This document shows positions 52,532-64,000 of a DNA stretch of 64,000 bases, piece by piece. The translations under genes were made by a program, and so were the position numbers. The stretch is from Siphonodentalium dalli. Lineage: Eukaryota; Mollusca; Scaphopoda; Gadilida; Siphonodentaliidae. The stretch covers positions 32,400,194-32,464,193 of the forward strand of contig CP136069.1 of the NCBI GenBank assembly GCA_032622095.1, in the 5' to 3' direction. The notes below the pieces were generated by a model that saw nothing but the letters and a program-made list of their open reading frames with translations, was not told where the DNA came from and did not search any database. Positions within the stretch are counted from its first letter, which is position 1. Each line of letters begins with the position of its first letter.

Positions 52532-55500
52532 AAGGGGCATCAAATACGAACACAATGACGCACAAATTAGCTCGATATCACGAAAATTGGCCGAGATATG
52601 GCGAATTTTCTACCCGCGTCACCAAATTTCGAGGCATGGGTGGGGGTCACACCAGAACGTTCAAACTGAATACAAAAATGTCAATAAACTATACTATAGA
52701 CTTTCCAATCAATTCCGCGCGATTCCCTTATTATACTTCCATATTTTAATATGGATGTATATTGTTATTCAATTTTTTATTTTTATTTTTCATTATTTAT
52801 GCTACTTCTTCTTCTTCTTCTTAATATATTTTGTAACCCTTATATCTCAGAAAGTTAAAAAGATAAATCATTGAAATTTGGTAGGTATATGCACCTTGCC
52901 AAGTTACAACTGAATGAAACATTTAGGTTTATGTCCTAACTTTCTTTCCAGCGTTATGGCCCTTAATCAAAATTTTTGGAAAATGTTTGTGCCCAGATCT
53001 TCTCCTATAAGAAGCCAAGCAGCTGAATTCGGGTTACGTGACCGTGTTAACTAACGAAAGGGCACGAATCGAGAAAATTTTCACCAAGGTCCGAATACAA
53101 TTTGTCGACCTGGGGAGGGGTGCAAAATTTGTCAAATTTTTTTTTGTCACCGATTCCAACCATTTTTACTTTCGTGTATCTATACGACGTACTGATGCTA
53201 CTCGTGAAAGAATTTTGTAAATCGGTTGAGAAATGGCCAAGTTATAACACATCGAAAAATGTACTAATAAAGTCCATGTGTAGAAAGTGCTTGTGCCCAG
53301 ATCTTCTCCTAGACGAAGCGCAACAGCTGGATTTGGTCTATGTGAGCGTCTTAAACATAGACAGAAGACCAAACCAGAAAATTTGGACAAAGGTCCGCTC
53401 AAATTTGTCCGGGCTAGGGGAGGGGCAAAATTTGTCCTTTTTTTTTTGTCGCCGATTTGAACCAAAATGCTTGTGAAGTATCTATATGATGTACTGAGTA
53501 TCATTGTGAGTAAATTTTATGAATCGGTTGACAAATGTAGAAATTGTGGCCCCTTCCTTTTGTTCAAGTTTACAGAAAATGCACTATGAATTTAAATTCC
53601 TTCTGCCGATCGTCACGTGTTTGGTGTCATTCGATGGGGAATTTCTAGTACTTCAAAACGATTACCTACTTGCGGTATTATGACGATGGAGGCCAGAGAT
53701 ATTCGAAAAGTATGTACTGAACAACATACATATTGGCCTACATAGTAGAATATCGCCACAATACCTTAACAGAACCCTGCTAAATATTAAAGGGGCATCA
53801 AATACGAACACAATGACGCACAAATTAGCTCGATATCACGAAAATTGGCCGAGATATGGCGAATTTTCTACCCGCGTCACCAAATTTCGAGGCATGGGTG
53901 GGGGTCACACCAGAACGTTCAAACTGAATACAAAAATGTCAATAAACTATACTATAGACTTTCCAATCAATTCCGCGCGATTCCCTTATTATACTTCCAT
54001 ATTTTAATATGGATGTATATTGTTATTCAATTTTTTATTTTTATTTTTCATTATTTATGCTACTTCTTCTTCTTCTTCTTAATATATTTTGTAACCCTTA
54101 TATCTCAGAAAGTTAAAAAGATAAATCATTGAAATTTGGTAGATATATGCACCTTGCCAAGTTACAACTGAATGAAACATTTAGGTTTATGTCCTAACTT
54201 TCTTTCCAGCGTTATGGCCCTTAATCAAAATTTTTGGAAAATGTTTGTGCCCAGATCTTCTCCTATAAGAAGCCAAGCAGCTGAATTCGGGTTACGTGAC
54301 CGTGTTAACTAACGAAAGGGCACGAATCTAGAAAATTTTCACCAAGGTCCAAATACAATTTGTCGACCTGGGGAGGGGTGCAAAATTTGTCAAATTTTTT
54401 TTTGTCACCGATTCCAACCATTTTTACTTTCGTGTATCTATACGACGTACTGATGCTACTCGTGAAAGAATTTTGTAAATCGGTTGAGAAATGGCCAAGT
54501 TATAACACATCGAAAAATGTACTAATAAAGTCCATGTGTAGAAAGTGCTTGTGCCCAGATCTTCTCCTAGACGAAGCGCAACAGCTGGATTTGGTCTATG
54601 TGAGCGTCTTAAACATAGACAGAAGACCAAACCAGAAAATTTTGACAAAGGTCCGCTCAAATTTGTCCGGGCTAGGGGAGGGGCAAAATTTGTCCTTTTT
54701 TTTTGTCGCCGATTTGAACCAAAATGCTTGTGAAGTATCTATATGATGTACTGAGTATCATTGTGAGTAAATTTTATGAATCGGTTGACAAATGTAGAAA
54801 TTGTGGCCCCTTCCTTTTGTTCAAGTTTACAGAAAATGCACTATGAATTTAAATTCCTTCAGCCGATCGTCACGTGTTTGGTGTCATTCGATGGGGAATT
54901 TCTAGTACTTCAAAACGATTACCTACTTGCGGTATTATGACGATGGAGGCCAGAGATATTCGAAAAGTATGTACTGAACAACATACATATTGGCCTACAT
55001 AGTAGAATATCGCCACAATACCTTAACAGAACCCTGCTAAATATTAAAGGGGCATCAAATACGAACACAATGACGCACAAATTAGCTCGATATCACGAAA
55101 ATTGGCCGAGATATGGCGAATTTTCTACCCGCGTCACCAAATTTCGAGGCATGGGTGGGGGTCACACCAGAACGTTCAAACTGAATACAAAAATGTCAAT
55201 AAACTATACTATAGACTTTCCAATCAATTCCGCGCGATTCCCTTATTATACTTCCATATTTTAATATGGATGTATATTGTTATTCAATTTTTTATTTTTA
55301 TTTTTCATTATTTATGCTACTTCTTCTTCTTCTTCTTAATATATTTTGTAACCCCTTATATCTCAGAAAGTTAAAAAGATAAATCATTGAAATTTGGTAG
55401 ATATATGCACCTTGCCAAGTTACAACTGAATGAAACATTTAGGTTTATGTCCTAACTTTCTTTCCAGCGTTATGGCCCTTAATCAAAATTTTTGGAAAAT

Positions 55501-58500
55501 GTTTGTGCCCAGATCTTCTCCTATAAGAAGCCAAGCAGCTGAATTCGGGTTACGTGACCGTGTTAACTAACGAAAGGGCACGAATCTAGAAAATTTTCAC
55601 CAAGGTCCAAATACAATTTGTCGACCTGGGGAGGGGTGCAAAATTTGTCAATTTTTTTTTTGTCACCGATTCCAACCATTTTTACTTTCGTGTATCTATA
55701 CGACGTACTGATGCTACTTCGTGAAAGAATTTTGTAAATCGGTTGAGAAATGGCCAAGTTATAACACATCGAAAAATGTACTAATAAAGTCCATGTGTAG
55801 AAAGTGCTTGTGCCCAGATCTTCTCCTAGACGAAGCGCAACAGCTGGATTTGGTCTATGTGAGCGTCTTAAACATAGACAGAAGACCAAACCAGAAAATT
55901 TTGACAAAGGTCCGCTCAAATTTGTCCGGGCTAGGGGAGGGGCAAAATTTGTCCTTTTTTTTTTGTCGCCGATTTGAACCAAAATGCTTGGGAAGTATCT
56001 ATATGATGTACTGAGTATCATTGTGAGTAAATTTTATAAATCGGTTGACAAATGTAGAAATTGTGGCCCTTCCTTTTGTTCAAGTTTACAGAAAATGCAC
56101 TATGAATTTAAATTCCTTCAACCGATCGTCACGTGTTTGGTGTCATTCGATGGGGAATTTCTAGTACTTCAAAACGATTACCTACTTGCGGTATTATGAC
56201 GATGGAGGCCAGAGATATTCGAAAAGTATGTACTGAACAACATACATATTGGCCTACATAGTAGAATATCGCCACAATACCTTAACAGAACCCTGCTAAA
56301 TATTAAAGGGGCATCAAATACGAACACAATGACGCACAAATTAGCTCGATATCACGAAAATTGGCCGAGATATGGCGAATTTTCTACCCGCGTCACCAAA
56401 TTTCGAGGCATGGGTGGGGTCACACCAGAACGTTCAAACTGAATACAAAAATGTCAATAAACTATACTATAGACTTTCCAATCAATTCCGCGCGATTCCC
56501 TTATTATACTTCCATATTTTAATATGGATGTATATTGTTATTCAATTTTTTATTTTTATTTTTCATTATTTATGCTACTTCTTCTTCTTCTTCTTAATAT
56601 ATTTTGTAACCCTTATATCTCAGAAAGTTAAAAAGATAAATCATTGAAATTTGGTAGGTATATGCACCTTGCCAAGTTACAACTGAATGAAACATTTAGG
56701 TTTATGTCCTAACTTTCTTTCCAGCGTTATGGCCCTTAATCAAAATTTTTGGAAAATGTTTGTGCCCAGATCTTCTCCTATAAGAAGCCAAGCAGCTGAA
56801 TTCGGGTTACGTGACCGTGTTAACTAACGAAAGGGCACGAATCGAGAAAATTTTCACCAAGGTCCGAATACAATTTGTCGACCTGGGGAGGGGTGCAAAA
56901 TTTGTCAAATTTTTTTTTGTCACCGATTCCAACCATTTTTACTTTCGTGTATCTATACGACGTACTGATGCTACTCGTGAAAGAATTTTGTAAATCGGTT
57001 GAGAAATGGCCAAGTTATAACACATCGAAAAATGTACTAATAAAGTCCATGTGTAGAAAGTGCTTGTGCCCAGATCTTCTCCTAGACGAAGCGCAACAGC
57101 TGGATTTGGTCTATGTGAGCGTCTTAAACATAGACAGAAGACCAAACCAGAAAATTTTGACAAAGGTCCGCTCAAATTTGTCCGGGCTAGGGGAGGGGCA
57201 AAATTTGTCCTTTTTTTTTTGTCGCCGATTTGAACCAAAATGCTTGTGAAGTATCTATATGATGTACTGAGTATCATTGTGAGTAAATTTTATGAATCGG
57301 TTGACAAATGTAGAAATTGTGGCCCCTTCCTTTTGTTCAAGTTTACAGAAAATGCACTATGAATTTAAATTCCTTTAACCGATCGTCACGTGTTTGGTGT
57401 CATTCGATGGGGAATTTCTAGTACTTCAAAACGATTACCTACTTGCGGTATTATGACGATGGAGGCCAGAGATATTCGAAAAGTATGTACTGAACAACAT
57501 ACATATTGGCCTACATAGTAGAATATCGCCACAATACCTTAACAGAACCCTGCTAAATATTAAAGGGGCATCAAATACGAACACAATGACGCACAAATTA
57601 GCTCGATATCACGAAAATTGGCCGAGATATGGCGAATTTTCTACCCGCGTCACCAAATTTCGAGGCATGGGTGGGGGTCACACCAGAACGTTCAAACTGA
57701 ATACAAAAATGTCAATAAACTATACTATAGACTTTCCAATCAATTCCGCGCGATTCCCTTATTATACTTCCATATTTTAATATGGATGTATATTGTTATT
57801 CAATTTTTTATTTTTATTTTTCATTATTTATGCTACTTCTTCTTCTTCTTCTTAATATATTTTGTAACCCTTATATCTCAGAAAGTTAAAAAGATAAATC
57901 ATTGAAATTTGGTAGATATATGCACCTTGCCAAGTTACAACTGAATGAAACATTTAGGTTTATGTCCTAACTTTCTTTCCAGCGTTATGGCCCTTAATCA
58001 AAAATTTTGGAAAATGTTTGTGCCCAGATCTTCTCCTATAAGAAGCCAAGCAGCTGAATTCGGGTTACGTGACCGTGTTAACTAACGAAAGGGCACGAAT
58101 CTAGAAAATTTTCACCAAGGTCCAAATACAATTTGTCGACCTGGGGAGGGGTGCAAAATTTGTCAAATTTTTTTTTGTCACCGATTCCAACCATTTTTAC
58201 TTTCGTGTATCTATACGACGTACTGATGCTACTCGTGAAAGAATTTTGTAAATCGGTTGAGAAATGGCCAAGTTATAACACATCGAAAAATGTACTAATA
58301 AAGTCCATGTGTAGAAAGTGCTTGTGCCCAGATCTTCTCCTAGACGAAGCGCAACAGCTGGATTTGGTCTATGTGAGCGTCTTAAACATAGACAGAAGAC
58401 CAAACCAGAAAATTTTGACAAAGGTCCGCTCAAATTTGTCCGGGCTAGGGGAGGGGCAAAATTTGTCCTTTTTTTTTGTCGCCGATTTGAACCAAAATGC

Positions 58501-61500
58501 TTGTGAAGTATCTATATGATGTACTGAGTATCATTGTGAGTAAATTTTATGAATCGGTTGACAAATGTAGAAATTGTGGCCCCTTCCTTTTGTTCAAGTT
58601 TACAGAAAATGCACTATGAATTTAAATTCCTTCAACCGATCGTCACGTGTTTGGTGTCATTCGATGGGGAATTTCTAGTACTTCAAAACGATTACCTACT
58701 TGCGGTATTATGACGATGGAGGCCAGAGATATTCGAAAAGTATGTACTGAACAACATACATATTGGCCTACATAGTAGAATATCGCCACAATACCTTAAC
58801 AGAACCCTGCTAAATATTAAAGGGGCATCAAATACGAACACAATGACGCACAAATTAGCTCGATATCACGAAAATTGGCCGAGATATGGCGAATTTTCTA
58901 CCCGCGTCACCAAATTTCGAGGCATGGGTGGGGGTCACACCAGAACGTTCAAACTGAATACAAAAATGTCAATAAACTATACTATAGACTTTCCAATCAA
59001 TTCCGCGCGATTCCCTTATTATACTTCCATATTTTAATATGGATGTATATTGTTATTCAATTTTTTATTTTTATTTTTCATTATTTATGCTACTTCTTCT
59101 TCTTCTTCTTAATATATTTTGTAACCCTTATATCTCAGAAAGTTAAAAAGATAAATCATTGAAATTTGGTAGATATATGCACCTTGCCAAGTTACAACTG
59201 AATGAAACATTTAGGTTTATGTCCTAACTTTCTTTCCAGCGTTATGGCCCTTAATCAAAATTTTTGGAAAATGTTTGTGCCCAGATCTTCTCCTATAAGA
59301 AGCCAAGCAGCTGAATTCGGGTTACGTGACCGTGTTAACTAACGAAAGGGCACGAATCTAGAAAATTTTCACCAAGGTCCAAATACAATTTGTCGACCTG
59401 GGGAGGGGTGCAAAATTTGTCAAATTTTTTTTTGTCACCGATTCCAACCATTTTTACTTTCGTGTATCTATACGACGTACTGATGCTACTCGTGAAAGAA
59501 TTTTGTAAATCGGTTGAGAAATGGCCAAGTTATAACACATCGAAAAATGTACTAATAAAGTCCATGTGTAGAAAGTGCTTGTGCCCAGATCTTCTCCTAG
59601 ACGAAGCGCAACAGCTGGATTTGGTCTATGTGAGCGTCTTAAACATAGACAGAAGACCAAACCAGAAAATTTTGACAAAGGTCCGCTCAAATTTGTCCGG
59701 GCTAGGGGAGGGGCAAAATTTGTCCTTTTTTTTTTGTCGCCGATTTGAACCAAAATGCTTGTGAAGTATCTATATGATGTACTGAGTTTCATTGTGAGTA
59801 AATTTTATGAATCGGTTGACAAATGTAGAAATTGTGGCCCCTTCCTTTTGTTCAAGTTTACAGAAAATGCACTATGAATTTAAATTCCTTCAGCCGATCG
59901 TCACGTGTTTGGTGTCATTCGATGGGGAATTTCTAGTACTTCAAAACGATTACCTACTTGCGGTATTATGACGATGGAGGCCAGAGATATTCGAAAAGTA
60001 TGTACTGAACAACATACATATTGGCCTACATAGTAGAATATCGCCACAATACCTTAACAGAACCCTGCTAAATATTAAAGGGGCATCAAATACGAACACA
60101 ATGACGCACAAATTAGCTCGATATCACGAAAATTGGCCGAGATATGGCGAATTTTCTACCCGCGTCACCAAATTTCGAGGCATGGGTGGGGGTCACACCA
60201 GAACGTTCAAACTGAATACAAAAATGTCAATAAACTATACTATAGACTTTCCAATCAATTCCGCGCGATTCCCTTATTATACTTCCATATTTTAATATGG
60301 ATGTATATTGTTATTCAATTTTTTATTTTTATTTTTCATTATTTATGCTACTTCTTCTTCTTCTTCTTAATATATTTTGTAACCCTTATATCTCAGAAAG
60401 TTAAAAAGATAAATCATTGAAATTTGGTAGATATATGCACCTTGCCAAGTTACAACTGAATGAAACATTTAGGTTTATGTCCTAACTTTCTTTCCAGCGT
60501 TATGGCCCTTAATCAAAATTTTTGGAAAATGTTTGTGCCCAGATCTTCTCCTATAAGAAGCCAAGCAGCTGAATTCGGGTTACGTGACCGTGTTAACTAA
60601 CGAAAGGGCACGAATCTAGAAAATTTTCACCAAGGTCCAAATACAATTTGTCGACCTGGGGAGGGGTGCAAAATTTGTCAAATTTTTTTTTGTCACCGAT
60701 TCCAACCATTTTTACTTTCGTGTATCTATACGACGTACTGATGCTACTCGTGAAAGAATTTTGTAAATCGGTTGAGAAATGGCCAAGTTATAACACATCG
60801 AAAAATGTACTAATAAAGTCCATGTGTAGAAAGTGCTTGTGCCCAGATCTTCTCCTAGACGAAGCGCAACAGCTGGATTTGGTCTATGTGAGCGTCTTAA
60901 ACATAGACAGAAGACCAAACCAGAAAATTTTGACAAAGGTCCGCTCAAATTTGTCCGGGCTAGGGGAGGGGCAAAATTTGTCCTTTTTTTTTGTCGCCGA
61001 TTTGAACCAAAATGCTTGTGAAGTATCTATATGATGTACTGAGTATCATTGTGAGTAAATTTTATGAATCGGTTGACAAATGTAGAAATTGTGGCCCCTT
61101 CCTTTTGTTCAAGTTTACAGAAAATGCACTATGAATTTAAATTCCTTCAGCCGATCGTCACGTGTTTGGTGTCATTCGATGGGGAATTTCTAGTACTTCA
61201 AAACGATTACCTACTTGCGGTATTATGACGATGGAGGCCAGAGATATTCGAAAAGTATGTACTGAACAACATACATATTGGCCTACATAGTAGAATATCG
61301 CCACAATACCTTAACAGAACCCTGCTAAATATTAAAGGGGCATCAAATACGAACACAATGACGCACAAATTAGCTCGATATGACGAATATTGGCCGAGAT
61401 ATGGCGAATTTTCTACCCGCGTCACCAAATTTCGAGGCATGGGTGGGGGGTCACACCAGAACGTTCAAACTGAATACAAAAATGTCAATAAACTATACTA

Positions 61501-64000
61501 TAGACTTTCCAATCAATTCCGCGCGATTCCCTTATTATACTTCCATATTTTAATATGGATGTATATTGTTATTCAATTTTTTATTTTTATTTTTCATTAT
61601 TTATGCTACTTCTTCTTCTTCTTCTTAATATATTTTGTAACCCTTATATCTCAGAAAGTTAAAAAGATAAATCATTGAAATTTGGTAGATATATGCACCT
61701 TGCCAAGTTACAACTGAATGAAACATTTAGGTTTATGTCCTAACTTTCTTTCCAGCGTTATGGCCCTTAATCAAAATTTTTGGAAAATGTTTGTGCCCAG
61801 ATCTTCTCCTATAAGAAGCCAAGCAGCTGAATTCGGGTTACGTGACCGTGTTAACTAACGAAAGGGCACGAATCGAGAAAATTTTCACCAAGGTCCAAAT
61901 ACAATTTGTCGACCTGGGGAGGGGTGCAAAATTTGTCAAATTTTTTTTTGTCACCGATTCCAACCATTTTTACTTTCGTGTATCTATACGATGTACTGAT
62001 GCTACTCGTGAAAGAATTTTGTAAATCGGTTGAGAAATGGCCAAGTTATAACACATCGAAAAATGTACTAATAAAGTCCATGTGTAGAAAGTGCTTGTGC
62101 CCAGATCTTCTCCTAGACGAAGCGCAACAGCTGGATTTGGTCTATGTGAGCGTCTTAAACATAGACAGAAGACCAAACCAGAAAATTTTGACAAAGGTCC
62201 GCTCAAATTTGTCCGGGCTAGGGGAGGGGCAAAATTTGTCCTTTTTTTTTTGTCGCCGATTTGAACCAAAATGCTTGTGAAGTATCTATATGATGTACTG
62301 AGTATCATTGTGAGTAAATTTTATAAATCGGTTGACAAATGTAGAAATTGTGGCCCTTCCTTTTGTTCAAGTTTACAGAAAATGCACTATGAATTTAAAT
62401 TCCTTCAACCGATCGTCACGTGTTTGGTGTCATTCGATGGGGAATTTCTAGTACTTCAAAACGATTACCTACTTGCGGTATTATGACGATGGAGGCCAGA
62501 GATATTCGAAAAGTATGTACTGAACAACATACATATTGGCCTACATAGTAGAATATCGCCACAATACCTTAACAGAACCCTGCTAAATATTAAAGGGGCA
62601 TCAAATACGAACACAATGACGCACAAATTAGCTCGATATCACGAAAATTGGCCGAGATATGGCGAATTTTCTACCCGCGTCACCAAATTTCGAGGCATGG
62701 GTGGGGGTCACACCAGAACGTTCAAACTGAATACAAAAATGTCAATAAACTATACTATAGACTTTCCAATCAATTCCGCGCGATTCCCTTATTATACTTC
62801 CATATTTTAATATGGATGTATATTGTTATTCAATTTTTTATTTTTATTTTTCATTATTTATGCTACTTCTTCTTCTTCTTCTTAATATATTTTGTAACCC
62901 TTATATCTCAGAAAGTTAAAAAGATAAATCATTGAAATTTGGTAGGTGTATGCACCTTGCCAAGTTACAACTGAATGAAACATTTAGGTTTATGTCCTAA
63001 CTTTCTTTCCAGCGTTATGGCCCTTAATCAAAATTTTTGGAAAATGTTTGTGCCCAGATCTTCTCCTATAAGAAGCCAAGCAGCTGAATTCGGGTTACGT
63101 GACCGTGTTAACTAACGAAAGGGCACGAATCTAGAAAATTTTCACCAAGGTCCAAATACAATTTGTCGACCTGGGGAGGGGTGCAAAATTTGTCAATTTT
63201 TTTTTTGTCACCGATTCCAACCATTTTTACTTTCGTGTATCTATACGACGTACTGATGCTACTCGTGAAAGAATTTTGTAAATCGGTTGAGAAATGGCCA
63301 AGTTATAACACATCGAAAAATGTACTAATAAAGTCCATGTGTAGAAAGTGCTTGTGCCCAGATCTTCTCCTAGACGAAGCGCAACAGCTGGATTTGGTCT
63401 ATGTGAGCGTCTTAAACATAGACAGAAGACCAAACCAGAAAATTTTGACAAAGGTCCGCTCAAATTTGTCCGGGCTAGGGGAGGGGCAAAATTTGTCCTT
63501 TTTTTTTTGTCGCCGATTTGAACCAAAATGCTTGTGAAGTATCTATATGATGTACTGAGTATCATTGTGAGTAAATTTTATAAATCGGTTGACAAATGTA
63601 GAAATTGTGGCCCTTCCTTTTGTTCAAGTTTACAGAAAATGCACTATGAATTTAAATTCCTTCAACCGATCGTCACGTGTTTGGTGTCATTCGATGGGGA
63701 ATTTCTAGTACTTCAAAACGATTACCTACTTGCGGTATTATGACGATGGAGGCCAGAGATATTCGAAAAGTATGTACTGAACAACATACATATTGGCCTA
63801 CATAGTAGAATATCGCCACAATACCTTAACAGAACCCTGCTAAATATTAAAGGGGCATCAAATACGAACACAATGACGCACAAATTAGCTCGATATCACG
63901 AAAATTGGCCGAGATATGGCGAATTTTCTACCCGCGTCACCAAATTTCGAGGCATGGGTGGGGGTCACACCAGAACGTTCAAACTGAATACAAAAATGTC

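Larger units (their letters stand above)
9758..64000 (+). repeat. 1258 bp satellite array (head-to-tail, continues past the window)
   Basis: Taking each unit from attatacttccatattttaa, full monomers start at 10284, 11542, 12800, 14058, 15316, 17038, 18296, 20012, 21270, 22530, 23789, 25051, 26311, 27570, 28828, then every 1258 bases to 53988, then 55245, 56503, 57761, 59018, 60276, 61534 and 62791 (cut by the window end). Three short units and a 62 bp leading fragment (9758-9819) complete the array. By eye, monomers differ at only a handful of positions. Open frames recur in each monomer (plus 64, 95, 124 codons; minus 112), but the 124-codon frame starts at TTG. Reading frames change with poly-T length, and stop codons differ between monomers. 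I therefore regard the unit as non-coding. Orientation is constant throughout. The family is not recognised. Confidence 0.97.

Noticed and set aside
10284-64000. Recurring open frames in each satellite monomer (plus 60, 64, 95, 124 codons; minus 112 codons)
   Set aside because: They recur because monomers are nearly identical. The 124-codon frame begins at TTG, poly-T length changes alter the frames, the 60-codon frame is broken by TAG in all class B monomers, and no protein motif is visible.
9758-64000. rDNA, histone or other known tandem gene array
   Set aside because: The monomer shows no 5S, 5.8S, 18S or 28S core sequence and no histone or snRNA coding sequence that I can recognise.
1-64000. 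Telomeric repeats (TTAGGG)n
   Set aside because: No run of this motif was seen, so a subtelomeric location cannot be inferred from telomere sequence.

Overview
This is a window of an animal (metazoan) nuclear genome, AT-rich and almost free of genes. A C-type-lectin-like exon behind a splice acceptor, TTAA/Helitron-like transposon remnants and abundant minisatellites fit a marine invertebrate. Phrases such as 'gttatggccctt' resemble dispersed non-coding repeats of molluscs, especially bivalves, but that placement is an impression and not a result. There are no bacterial-type operons, no CRISPR arrays and no recognisable RNA genes.

Layout. (1) 1-5.5 kb is mostly unique sequence. It holds a possible Helitron 3' end (~378-406), a large fold-back inverted repeat (1179-1798), and the only credible gene material: a short signal-peptide-like open frame (2407-2562) and the carboxy half of a C-type lectin domain (2590-2822). 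A CCAAT/CRE/kappaB-like motif cluster lies upstream (2115-2165), and a very tentative lectin amino-half remnant lies downstream (3122-3313). (2) 4.5-9.7 kb becomes progressively repetitive: an irregular 32-41 bp minisatellite (4519-4688), a 45 bp minisatellite (5569-6020), an inverted repeat with 26 bp perfect arms (6265-6409), a piggyBac-like MITE with TTAA flanks and two nested 69 bp hairpins (7433-7828), and a 27 bp minisatellite of about 67 units (7867-9676). (3) 9758-64000 is one uninterrupted head-to-tail satellite array, still running at the right edge. It has 41 complete 1.26 kb monomers, a 42nd cut by the window end, three 464/458 bp deletion-type monomers, and a 62 bp leading fragment.

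The satellite is the main feature (about 85% of the window). The 1258 bp monomer starts with a palindrome and a CTT microsatellite, and contains two diverged ~250 bp copies of an older unit about 304 bp apart. Monomers fall into two main variant classes (A and B). These are arranged in multi-monomer blocks, including short-B-A trimers, B-A dimers and a block duplicated at exactly 7 monomers (8806 bp). Twenty consecutive monomers (about 28.7-53.8 kb) are each exactly 1258 bp, whereas flanking parts carry clustered one-base homopolymer indels. The open frames in the array recur because the monomers are nearly identical. I see no sign that they are genes.

I found no multi-gene functional system. 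The most noteworthy material is the satellite's nested architecture and the hairpin-bearing TTAA element next to it.
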